A stretch of DNA of 6,025 nt from a bacterium (GTDB taxonomy: Bacteria; Krumholzibacteriota; Krumholzibacteriia; WVZY01): assembly GCA_027296025.1 (NCBI GenBank), contig JAPUJU010000109.1, positions 1-6,025 of the forward strand. Reading direction: 5' to 3'. A program made the position numbers and the translations under genes. Shown here piece after piece: positions 1-5,710 of the stretch. Within the stretch, counting starts at the first letter, position 1. Each line of letters starts with the position of its first letter. The notes beneath the pieces are model-generated. The model was not told the DNA's origin, did no database searches, and saw nothing but the letters and a program-made list of their open reading frames with translations.

Positions 1-1
1 T

Positions 2-508
2 CGGTCGGACTACGATCGAGACGCGGACTTCACCCGGTATCGGACGTTCGGCTGGTTGCCACAGCCAACAAGTTCGACCAGCGGTTCCGCGGCCCAGGCC
101 CAGATGCGAAACGACCTGTTCGACAAACGCGTTCTTTCCGCCGTGAACAACCAGCTTGTCAGCAGCGGGATGCAGATTGACACCACGAGTCCGGACCTGC
201 TGCTTGCCTATCATACCGGGGTCCAGGACAAAGTGCAGGTCACTGACTGGGGTTACTCGTACCCGTCCTACGGCGCCTGGGGCCGCGGTTATGGCTATGG
301 CTACGGCTACGGCGGGCGCGATATCGATGTGTATTCCTATCAGGAGGGGACGTTCATTCTCGACTTCATCGATGGTAAGACGCACCGTCTGGTCTGGCGG
401 GGAACAGCGACCGGGGTGCTCGACACGAACCCGAATCCCGAGAAATCGGAAAAGAACATCAACAAGGTAGTCGAAAAGTTATTGGCGCAGTACCCGCCCA
501 AAGTGTAA
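2..508 (+). CDS. DUF4136 family envelope protein, 5' truncated by window edge
   Basis: The reading frame is open from base 2 to the TAA at 506-508, giving 168 visible codons, so the true start lies upstream. A TTG at 56 is only an internal Leu codon and is not the start. The first visible residues include DYDRDADFTRYRTFGWLP, the typical N-terminal strand of DUF4136 proteins, which are small secreted proteins, often lipoproteins, of unknown function. The later pattern also fits the family: SPDLLLAYHTG, then a Gly/Tyr-rich loop, then a strand with GTFILDFIDGKTHRLVWRG, and a C-terminal helix (KNINKVVEKLLAQYPP). By comparison with the family only a signal peptide and a few residues should be missing. 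The next gene, 126 nt downstream, is a divergent relative, so this is a tandem pair. The family call is firm; the function is unknown. Confidence 0.85.
   Translation, partial: RSDYDRDADFTRYRTFGWLPQPTSSTSGSAAQAQMRNDLFDKRVLSAVNNQLVSSGMQIDTTSPDLLLAYHTGVQDKVQVTDWGYSYPSYGAWGRGYGYGYGYGGRDIDVYSYQEGTFILDFIDGKTHRLVWRGTATGVLDTNPNPEKSEKNINKVVEKLLAQYPPKV
287..316 (+). repeat. Gly-Tyr codon repeat inside the DUF4136 gene
   Basis: Four consecutive GGY-TAY codon pairs (287-310) followed by GGC-GGG encode GYGYGYGYGG. The wobble base changes from T to C along the run, so the repeat is partly diverged and probably selected at protein level rather than being a fresh slippage product. It lies in the loop where DUF4136 proteins often carry low-complexity aromatic/Gly sequence. 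Confidence 0.8.
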
Positions 509-622
509 GGGGTGGGACCGGGAACACTCGATGGACACGAGCAAGGACTACGTGCTAGACTTCGCCATTCTGTGTGCCGGAACCGGATAGTGTGGGATAT
601 GTCGCGACGATCTGGCGCCGCT

Positions 623-627
623 GGAGG
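623..627 (+). promoter_or_regulatory. Ribosome binding site that decides the start at 635
   Basis: GGAGG lies 7 nt before the ATG at 635. The frame stays open further upstream to a GTG at 512, but that extension gives an Arg-rich, non-export N-terminus. The ATG at 635 is followed directly by a signal-peptide-like sequence. Confidence 0.75.
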
Positions 628-634
628 CGGTTTG

Positions 635-1291
635 ATGAAAACACCTGAACATCGTCGATTGTTGAGCTCCGTCGCGGTGATTGCGTTACTCACCGCCGGT
701 ACCGTCGTCTGGAACGCGTGTACGCCCGGGTCGGGTGTCAGCGTTCAGGAGTCTGATGTCGTTGTCACGATTTTTAACGAGAATACGAATTTTGGCGCGC
801 TCAACACATACATCCTTGTCGATTCGATCGTTCACCTCCCCGAAGACAATTCCAATCTGGACCGGACCCACGACGACGAGATCATACGGCTCGTCGATTC
901 GCTGCTCACCAGGAGGGGCTACACAAAAACCGACACGATCCAGACGCCGACCCCCGACTTCTACGTAGTTTTTTATGCGACAGCCCAGCAGAATTGGTTT
1001 CTTTTAAACCCCTACCCGGGGACGGGCTGGGGCTGGTGGGGCTGGCCATGTTGCGGCGCCGGCTGGGGCTGGCCCGGGGTTGGCGCGAGCTACGCGTTCA
1101 CGGCCGGCACGCTGGCTGTTACGCTGATCAGCCCCTCGGTCGCGGATCCGACATCGACCGAAATTCCCGTCTACTGGACCGGAGCGATGAACGGTGTAAT
1201 GGATGACACGCCACAAGGCGTGGAGGCGAGGTTGGAGCAGGGAATCAACCAGATGTTTGAACAGTCACCGTACCTGCAATCCAATCCGTAG
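635..1291 (+). CDS. DUF4136-like predicted lipoprotein with Trp/Gly-rich loop
   Basis: This 218-aa protein is predicted to be exported and to sit at the cell envelope. Residues 1-28 form a signal peptide with basic residues HRR and a hydrophobic core. Cys29 follows Trp-Asn-Ala, an imperfect lipobox, so lipidation is possible but not certain. The body follows the DUF4136 plan seen in the preceding gene: an N-terminal strand (FNENTNFGALNTYIL), a helix ending RRGYTKTD, TPDFYVVFYA, an aromatic/Gly loop, a strand with EIPVYWTGAMNGVMDD, and a C-terminal helix with GINQMFEQSPY. The loop at residues 126-150 has six Trp and a Cys139-Cys140 pair. The start is set by GGAGG at 623-627. The next gene begins 10 nt after the stop, so the two are probably co-transcribed. 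The family match is weaker than for the upstream gene, and the function is unknown. Confidence 0.8.
   Translation: MKTPEHRRLLSSVAVIALLTAGTVVWNACTPGSGVSVQESDVVVTIFNENTNFGALNTYILVDSIVHLPEDNSNLDRTHDDEIIRLVDSLLTRRGYTKTDTIQTPTPDFYVVFYATAQQNWFLLNPYPGTGWGWWGWPCCGAGWGWPGVGASYAFTAGTLAVTLISPSVADPTSTEIPVYWTGAMNGVMDDTPQGVEARLEQGINQMFEQSPYLQSNP
1025..1074 (+). repeat. Short direct repeats encoding Trp-Gly loop
   Basis: GGCTGGGGCTGG occurs at 1025-1036 and again at 1061-1072, and GGGGCTGGCC occurs at 1038-1047 and 1065-1074. Together they encode the GWGW-type segments of the DUF4136-like protein. The near-identical codons suggest recent internal duplication, unlike the wobble-diverged Gly-Tyr run in the preceding gene. 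Confidence 0.75.
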
Positions 1292-1301
1292 ACGGGTTAC
1301 C

Positions 1302-1907
1302 ATGAAAAAAGCAGTTGTCACAATACTGATTCTTTTTGCGGCCGAGGCGGTTCGTGCGCAGTCGAACATTTTTACGCTTCAATACAATGTGTCCGTTCCG
1401 GTCTCCGAAATGACCGATTACATTGACGATGCGAGTTTCCGGGGGCTGTCTGCGGACTGGCGCTGGTTCAATATAAGGAAAACACACCTGGCGGCGGGTT
1501 TTTCGCTGGGATGGCAGGTCTTTGACCAGGGTGCGACCGGCACGTTTCAGCTGGACAACGGTGCCGTGACCGGTGTGCAAAAACGGTACCTGAACACGTT
1601 TCCGATGCTGATCACAGGCTACTACTACTTCAGTACGGCGTGGAGAGACCCGAAGATATACGTGGGGGGTGGTGTCGGCACCTACTACGTGATCCAGAAC
1701 TTCGATCTCGGTGTCAACCGGCTCGAGGCATCGAACTGGCACTTCGGGGCGGCTCCCGAGGTCGGCTTCCAGTTTCCGATGAGGAACTCTCAGGGGATCG
1801 TGAACGTCAAATACAACTGGGTGAACGAGTCCGGAGAAGGCATTGCGGGGCAGGAGAGAGGATACGCGTACTGGGGGCTGAACGCCGGATTCGCCTGGGA
1901 CTTCTGA
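1302..1907 (+). CDS. Small outer-membrane beta-barrel protein
   Basis: This 201-aa protein is predicted to insert in the outer membrane. Residues 1-19 are a signal peptide (MKK, hydrophobic core, cleavage after Val-Arg-Ala19). The mature part has about eight amphipathic, aromatic-rich stretches. Examples are NIFTLQYNVSVPVS, HLAAGFSLGWQVFD, FPMLITGYYYFS, KIYVGGGVGTYYVI, and a last strand YAYWGLNAGFAWDF. The last residue is Phe, as expected for recognition by the BAM assembly machinery. This resembles generic OmpW/OmpA-type eight-strand barrels, but I cannot assign a named subfamily, ligand or transport role. The ATG at 1302 is chosen because the signal peptide begins there, although the frame is open upstream to 1203. 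Only a weak purine stretch (GACGGG, 1291-1296) precedes it, so translational coupling to the gene ending at 1291 is likely. Confidence 0.8.
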   Translation: MKKAVVTILILFAAEAVRAQSNIFTLQYNVSVPVSEMTDYIDDASFRGLSADWRWFNIRKTHLAAGFSLGWQVFDQGATGTFQLDNGAVTGVQKRYLNTFPMLITGYYYFSTAWRDPKIYVGGGVGTYYVIQNFDLGVNRLEASNWHFGAAPEVGFQFPMRNSQGIVNVKYNWVNESGEGIAGQERGYAYWGLNAGFAWDF

Positions 1908-2000
1908 TTTCCAGGTCACGCAGCATCTGTTCGAGATTCGTGAAACCCGGCCATGGACACGTGCGTAGTAGTGGGTGAATGGCACCGAGTTCGAACGTCA

Positions 2001-2006
2001 GAGGAG
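2001..2006 (+). promoter_or_regulatory. Ribosome binding site for the gene at 2014
   Basis: GAGGAG ends 7 nt before the ATG at 2014. It favours this start over an upstream in-frame GTG at 1975, whose extension would bury the signal peptide behind a charged leader. Confidence 0.75.
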
Positions 2007-2013
2007 ATTATCC

Positions 2014-2544
2014 ATGCACAAACTTGTTCCGGCCCTCGTTGCGGTATTTCTGTTCGTTGCCGTTCCATCACTGTCCGTAGCGGACGACCGGGACGATGCC
2101 ACCACGACCGAGCCCCTCCTCGAAGACGAGGTTCTCAAGGACCTCTATATTTCGGACGATCCGCGTGGAGGCCGCCGCAGCCGCCTGGAGATTTTCGGGG
2201 GTGGCACGAACTTCGCCGGGGTAGCGGGTGGTACTGTTGGCGCGTCCTACGAGTACCGGCTCAACAACCCGTTCGGAATTGCCGCCACGATTCTGGGTAC
2301 CGGCGGGGATTTAGAGGTCGTGACGGTAGCCATTCCGCTCTACTACTATTCCGTCAACATGATCCGTCTGCTGGCGGCGCCCGCCTGGGTGTCGAACGAC
2401 GGGGAATCCACATTCGTCTTTCAGTTCGGTATTCTGTGGGACTTCTTCGTCAACACGTACACCATCTCTCCGACTGCGGTGTTCTACGTCCGGGACGGCG
2501 ACTTTGCGTCAACCGTCGGTGTCAGTTTCGGACGGTTGTTCTAG
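2014..2544 (+). CDS. Predicted small beta-barrel outer-membrane protein
   Basis: This 176-aa exported protein is not recognised as a named family. Residues 1-23 are a signal peptide with cleavage after Ser-Val-Ala23. Residues 24-58 are a charged linker rich in Asp, Glu and Arg. The rest splits into about eight alternating hydrophobic or aromatic stretches separated by short Gly/Asp turns. These include RLEIFGGGTNFAG, FGIAATILG, VTVAIPLYYYSV, FVFQFGILWDFFV, and the final FASTVGVSFGRLF. The C-terminal Phe and strand pattern suggest an eight-strand outer-membrane barrel. It lies 106 nt after another small barrel gene; both carry a YYY-containing strand (GYYYFS and LYYYSV), but overall similarity is too low to call them paralogues by eye. 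The acidic linker before the barrel is unusual for such a small protein and could be a periplasmic segment. Confidence 0.7.
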   Translation: MHKLVPALVAVFLFVAVPSLSVADDRDDATTTEPLLEDEVLKDLYISDDPRGGRRSRLEIFGGGTNFAGVAGGTVGASYEYRLNNPFGIAATILGTGGDLEVVTVAIPLYYYSVNMIRLLAAPAWVSNDGESTFVFQFGILWDFFVNTYTISPTAVFYVRDGDFASTVGVSFGRLF

Positions 2545-2593
2545 CACTCCGGATCGCCGGCGTTCCACGTCACATTGAAGCTCACGCTGAGAG

Positions 2594-2621
2594 GGGAAAA
2601 ATGTTAGTTTTCCCGTGTTTT
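2594..2621 (+). terminator. Weak hairpin with short T run after the second barrel gene
   Basis: GGGAAAA at 2594-2600 pairs with TTTTCCC at 2608-2614 around a 7-nt loop. A TTTT follows at 2618-2621. The stem is seven pairs, four of them A-T, and the T run is short, so this is at best a leaky intrinsic terminator. It sits just upstream of an extended -10 promoter. Confidence 0.4.
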
Positions 2622-2624
2622 CAA

Positions 2625-2633
2625 TGCTATAGT
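2625..2633 (+). promoter_or_regulatory. Extended -10 promoter for the FWPxY-protein gene
   Basis: TGCTATAGT contains a 5/6 match to TATAAT (TATAGT, 2628-2633) preceded by the TGn extension. No good -35 element is present at 16-18 bp spacing, as is common for extended -10 promoters. Transcription would begin near 2640 and give a leader of roughly 58 nt. A second, poorer -10 candidate, TAAAAT, lies at 2665-2670. Confidence 0.5.
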
Positions 2634-2643
2634 CCTCGGGCAA

Positions 2644-2664
2644 GTCCGGTCGCGTCCGGCCGGA
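2644..2664 (+). promoter_or_regulatory. Candidate operator: GTCCGG repeats and 10-bp palindrome
   Basis: GTCCGG occurs at 2644-2649 and again at 2654-2659, one helical turn apart. The second copy overlaps the perfect palindrome TCCGGCCGGA at 2655-2664. The block lies just downstream of the predicted start point of transcription. A repressor site or a leader-RNA stem is possible, but in GC-rich DNA chance is also possible. Confidence 0.3.
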
Positions 2665-2684
2665 TAAAATCCTACAGACCACCG

Positions 2685-2693
2685 AAGGGAGAG
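2685..2693 (+). promoter_or_regulatory. Ribosome binding site supporting a GTG start at 2698
   Basis: AAGGGAGAG lies 4-6 nt before GTG at 2698. The GTG start keeps the basic Lys-Arg n-region of the signal peptide. The next in-frame ATG, at 2713, would remove it. Confidence 0.75.
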
Positions 2694-2697
2694 TAAA

Positions 2698-3165
2698 GTG
2701 AAACGGATATGTATGGCTGTTGCGCTTCTGGCAATTGGCACGACGGCATCTGCCCAGAATGACGCGACGATAAAGGCGTATATGGAAATGCTACGTTCCG
2801 ACGTCCGTGCGGAGCGCATTGCGATCGTTACGGAAGTTATGGATTTTACCGACGAAGAAGCCGGGAAATTCTGGCCGGTGTACCGCAAGTTCGAGAAGGA
2901 ATTCCGCGGGATGAACGATCGGCGCCTCGTGATTCTCCAGGATTATGCGAAAATGTACTGGCAGATCTCGGATGATCAGGCGGCAAAGTTGATGAAGAGC
3001 TGGCTCGAGCTGGCGCTGAAACAGGCGTTTCTCGAGAAGGACTACTACCGGACATTCAGGCAGGCCATCGGTGGAAAGCAGGCTGCCAAGTTCATGCAGC
3101 TGCACAATCAGATTGGCCTGCTCGTCAGGCTGCAACTGGCGGCAGAACTTCCGATGATCGAGTAG
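2698..3165 (+). CDS. Secreted helical protein with FWPxY motif (Spy/CpxP-like layout)
   Basis: This 155-aa exported protein starts at GTG. Residues 1-19 are a signal peptide (basic Lys-Arg, hydrophobic core, cleavage after Ala-Ser-Ala19). The mature part is almost wholly helical and charged. A conserved-looking block, DFTDEEAGKFWPVYRKFEKEF, lies around residues 49-69 with the core Phe58-Trp59-Pro60-x-Tyr62. The protein ends with an amphipathic helix, RLQLAAELPMIE. I recognise this pattern from secreted proteins generally labelled hypothetical in several Gram-negative phyla. Their size and helical layout recall the periplasmic Spy/CpxP (LTXXQ) chaperone-sensor group, but no LTxxQ motif is evident, so that link is inference. 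It appears to have its own extended -10 promoter at 2625-2633. A strong hairpin 34 nt after the stop separates it from the cytochrome gene. Confidence 0.8.
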   Translation: MKRICMAVALLAIGTTASAQNDATIKAYMEMLRSDVRAERIAIVTEVMDFTDEEAGKFWPVYRKFEKEFRGMNDRRLVILQDYAKMYWQISDDQAAKLMKSWLELALKQAFLEKDYYRTFRQAIGGKQAAKFMQLHNQIGLLVRLQLAAELPMIE

Positions 3166-3198
3166 CACTAAACATGCCGATTGTTGTTTCTGGCAAGA

Positions 3199-3234
3199 GC
3201 GCGGTCCGGTGAGAGCCGGGCCGCGTGGCGTTTT
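3199..3234 (+). terminator. GC-rich hairpin, possible terminator or attenuator
   Basis: CGCGGTCCGG at 3200-3209 pairs with CCGGGCCGCG at 3216-3225 as ten pairs, one of them G-U, around the loop TGAGAG. A further G-U pair at 3199/3226 is possible. GGCG then TTTT (3231-3234) follow, so the T run is short and displaced from the stem. It probably ends most transcripts of the 2698-3165 gene. Because no clear promoter is visible between here and 3281, read-through may also supply the cytochrome gene. Confidence 0.55.
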
Positions 3235-3280
3235 GGGGAAATCGACCTGGGCCCGGACACCGCGAAGGACGTCTGGCGGG

Positions 3281-5620
3281 ATGAACATGCGACAAAAAAT
3301 TGTCCTCGGTGCAGCAATGATCGCCTTCGTCGCCGCGGGGGTTTTTTTTGTACTCGGTCGTCGCGGCGCCGATACACGAGATGCTGCACGCTTGGTTGCC
3401 GACGAGTACCCGGAGTTCGTATCCGGGGCGGTGTGTGCGGATTGTCACGCGCGAGAGACCGAGCAGTGGCTCGGTTCCCACCACGATCTCGCGATGCGCG
3501 TGGCAGACGCCGGAACCGTTCTCGGTGACTTCGACAACGCGGAGTTCGCTGGTGACGACGGCGTAACGAAGTTTTATCGTCGCGACGATCGCTACTACAT
3601 CGAGACACCGGGATCCAATGGAACGCGCGATGAGTACGAGATCCGGTACACGTTCGGCGGAGATCCACTTCAGCAGTACCTGGTTGATACAGGCCGGGGA
3701 CGCTTCCAGGCACTGACGATTGCCTGGGACGTAGACAAAAAGCGCTGGTTCGATCTCCATCCGGAAGAGACAGTTCTCCAGGGCCATCCATTCCACTGGA
3801 CAGCGCCCGCCTACAACTGGAACTCCCGCTGCGCGGAATGCCACTCCACCAACTTGAAAAAGAATCTCCGAGTGCACCCGGCAGACAGCGTGTTCTCCGC
3901 CCTCGACCCGCCCGTGTCGTACGAGACAACATGGTCGGAGATCAACGTCAGTTGCGAGGCGTGCCACGGACCGGGATCACACCACGTCGAGTGGGCGCAG
4001 AAGGGCGGGAAGATGAAACAAGTGGACAATCTCGGATTTCTGGTCGATATGAAGGAAGAGGCCTCGTACGAAATCGAGGTGTGCGCGCCATGCCATGCAC
4101 GCCGGCATTCCATCACGGACGGGTACCGCCACGGGGACGACTTCATGGATCACTACGTGCCGTCGCTTCTTCGGCAGGACCTCTACTTTCCGGACGGCCA
4201 GATTCAGGACGAGGTGTACGTGTACGGGTCGTTCCTTCAGAGCAAGATGTATCGGCAGGGAGTTCGTTGCACGGATTGTCACAACCCGCACAGCCTCTCA
4301 CTCAAAGTTGAAGGAAACGGTCTATGCGTGCAGTGTCATCAGCAACGACGAAATGCCAGATTTCCCGACATGCCCCTCGGACGGTACGACTCACCGGAGC
4401 ACCACCATCACGGCGAGGGCTCGGAGGGAGCGCTGTGCGTGAGTTGTCACATGTCCTTGCGGACGTATATGGTTGTCGATCCCCGGCACGATCACAGCTT
4501 TCGCGTTCCGCGGCCGGATCTTTCGGCAAAGCTAGGCACTCCGAACGCCTGCAACGGGTGTCACGTGAAGGAAACAAGCACGTGGGCCGCGAACGCGATC
4601 GCCGAATGGTTTCAGAGATCAGAGTCGGTGCGCATCGTGCACTACGGCGAAACCCTGGCGGCCGGGCGAATGGGCGACGCCAGTGCGCTCGAGGCGCTCA
4701 GAGAACTGTCCCTTGACGTGGAAAGCCCGGCCATCGTCCGGGCCACGGCGGTCCAACTCCTGGGAAGGTATCCACCGCCGGATGTGGACTTCTGGGGATC
4801 GGTCCTGCGAGACGAGAGCCCGCTCGTTCGGGCCACTTCCGCCGATGGGGTCGCGGGTCTTCCCACGAATGATACCGAGTCTGTGAATGCGCGTGTGAGG
4901 TTACTGGCGCCTCTGCTCTCCGATCCTGTCCGCGCGGTCCGCATCCGCGCGGCGAGAGGTCTCGAGAACCTGCCGGACGATCTTCTCGAGCAGACGGATC
5001 TGCGGGCTCGTCGCGCCGCTCTCGCCCAGTTTGTCGCGAGTGAGAAAGCGCGGGCAGACTGGCCTGATGCCCACCTGAATCTCGGGGTCTATCACGAGAA
5101 CAGGAATAACACGCGTGCCGCACAGGAGGCCTATGAAATGGCGCTGCGTGTCGATCCGAATTTTGATCCCGTGCGTTTTAACCTCGCCAACCTGTACAAC
5201 CGCCTCGGGCAAAACGACGACGCCGAGCGTGTGCTGCGCACACTCACCGAACGCGAACCAGAAAACGGTGAAGCCCACTATTCACTCGGTCTGCTTCTTG
5301 CGGAAATGGGTCGGCTCGATGAATCCATCGTTCACCTCGGCAAGGCCACGCAGATGCTGACCGACCGGTCACGCGTGAGCTACAACTATGGGCTGGCACT
5401 GCAGAGCGCGGGACGGCTGGAAGAGGCGGAACAAGCGCTCCTCGCAGCCCACCGCGCCGCGCCAGATGATGTCGGGGTGCTCTACGCCCTGGCCGTGTTC
5501 TACATGCAGGACGAGAGCTGGGACAAGGCGCTGCTCTACGCGCAACGCCTCTCGGCGCTCGCGCCGTCCGATCCCGACCCCGTCGAGATGATGCGACGAA
5601 TCCAGATGCAGATGCGATAG
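3281..5620 (+). CDS. Octahaem c-type cytochrome with HEAT-like and TPR domains
   Basis: This 779-aa protein is predicted to be anchored in the inner membrane and face the periplasm. Residues 6-25 are a hydrophobic anchor with no clear cleavage site. Eight CxxCH haem-binding motifs begin at Cys52, 184, 225, 268, 330, 349, 386 and 424. The surroundings match the cytochrome c554-like/doubled-CXXCH family: WLGSHHDLAM after haem 1, a His374-377 cluster, CTDCHNPHS then CVQCH, and RTYMVVDPRHDHSFRVPRPDLS before haem 8. Residues ~464-567 form HEAT-like helical repeats. Residues 597-766 are five exact 34-residue TPRs, followed by a 13-residue tail. Haem-TPR proteins of this build occur in several phyla but I know of no characterised substrate, so electron transfer or small-molecule redox chemistry is inference. 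The ATG at 3281 has AAGGA 11 nt upstream. ATG 3287 is an alternative, and a GTG at 3209 is rejected because it falls inside the hairpin. A G5T8 tract lies in the anchor. Confidence 0.92.
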   Translation: MNMRQKIVLGAAMIAFVAAGVFFVLGRRGADTRDAARLVADEYPEFVSGAVCADCHARETEQWLGSHHDLAMRVADAGTVLGDFDNAEFAGDDGVTKFYRRDDRYYIETPGSNGTRDEYEIRYTFGGDPLQQYLVDTGRGRFQALTIAWDVDKKRWFDLHPEETVLQGHPFHWTAPAYNWNSRCAECHSTNLKKNLRVHPADSVFSALDPPVSYETTWSEINVSCEACHGPGSHHVEWAQKGGKMKQVDNLGFLVDMKEEASYEIEVCAPCHARRHSITDGYRHGDDFMDHYVPSLLRQDLYFPDGQIQDEVYVYGSFLQSKMYRQGVRCTDCHNPHSLSLKVEGNGLCVQCHQQRRNARFPDMPLGRYDSPEHHHHGEGSEGALCVSCHMSLRTYMVVDPRHDHSFRVPRPDLSAKLGTPNACNGCHVKETSTWAANAIAEWFQRSESVRIVHYGETLAAGRMGDASALEALRELSLDVESPAIVRATAVQLLGRYPPPDVDFWGSVLRDESPLVRATSADGVAGLPTNDTESVNARVRLLAPLLSDPVRAVRIRAARGLENLPDDLLEQTDLRARRAALAQFVASEKARADWPDAHLNLGVYHENRNNTRAAQEAYEMALRVDPNFDPVRFNLANLYNRLGQNDDAERVLRTLTEREPENGEAHYSLGLLLAEMGRLDESIVHLGKATQMLTDRSRVSYNYGLALQSAGRLEEAEQALLAAHRAAPDDVGVLYALAVFYMQDESWDKALLYAQRLSALAPSDPDPVEMMRRIQMQMR
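3337..3349 (+). repeat. G5T8 homopolymer tract in the cytochrome membrane anchor
   Basis: Five G (3337-3341) run directly into eight T (3342-3349), coding for Gly-Val-Phe-Phe at residues 20-23. Loss or gain of one T shifts the frame before the first haem motif. Translation would then meet a stop ending at 3528 after gain of one base, or at 3566 after loss of one. Confidence 0.8.
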
Positions 5621-5626
5621 TGAGGG

Positions 5627-5654
5627 TTGAACACCGGAGATTCTGTGGCATAAT
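5627..5654 (+). promoter_or_regulatory. Sigma70-type promoter for ornithine carbamoyltransferase
   Basis: TTGAAC at 5627-5632 (4/6 to TTGACA) is separated by 16 bp from CATAAT at 5649-5654 (5/6 to TATAAT). TG at 5646-5647 gives an extended -10. The predicted start of transcription near 5661 leaves a leader of about 50 nt. It begins only 6 nt after the cytochrome stop, and no terminator is visible between the two genes, so some read-through is possible. No convincing ArgR operator (TGAAT-type inverted repeat) overlaps it. Confidence 0.65.
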
Positions 5655-5698
5655 GGACCGGTCTGGCACCGCGTCCCCTGCACACACAATCTGAAAGT

Positions 5699-5702
5699 GG
5701 AG
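5699..5702 (+). promoter_or_regulatory. Ribosome binding site for ornithine carbamoyltransferase
   Basis: GGAG (within GTGGAG, 5697-5702) lies 8 nt before ATG 5711. A nearer ATG at 5704 is in another frame and meets a stop after five codons, so 5711 is the start. Confidence 0.7.
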
Positions 5703-5710
5703 CATGTTCG

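Noticed and set aside
512..634. Upstream extension of the second DUF4136 gene to GTG at 512
   Set aside because: The extra 41 residues are Arg-rich and would hide the signal peptide; GGAGG at 623-627 fits the ATG at 635.
1245..1985. Long open frame on the - strand (246 codons) opposite the first barrel gene
   Set aside because: It lies antisense to a gene with signal peptide and barrel pattern, has no export or domain signature, and is Arg/Val/His-rich as expected from a GC-rich shadow frame.
1908..2013. Gap between the two barrel genes as a terminator or promoter region
   Set aside because: I found only short palindromes (CACGTG, TTCGAA), with no hairpin followed by T and no paired -35/-10.
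1953..2696. Long + strand open frame (247 codons) overlapping the second barrel gene
   Set aside because: It runs out of frame through the barrel gene, is Arg/Cys/Gly-rich without recognisable domains, and lacks a ribosome site; the 2014 frame has both signal peptide and ribosome site.
3125..3967. - strand open frames of 254-280 codons opposite the cytochrome 5' part
   Set aside because: They lie antisense to clear CxxCH-coding sequence; composition is Arg/Ser/Pro-rich and no motif is seen.
5629..5643. GAA-N9-TTC inverted repeat over the carbamoyltransferase promoter as an ArgR box
   Set aside because: The half-sites are only 3 bp and the spacing does not fit the ARG box (TGAAT-N4-ATTCA type).
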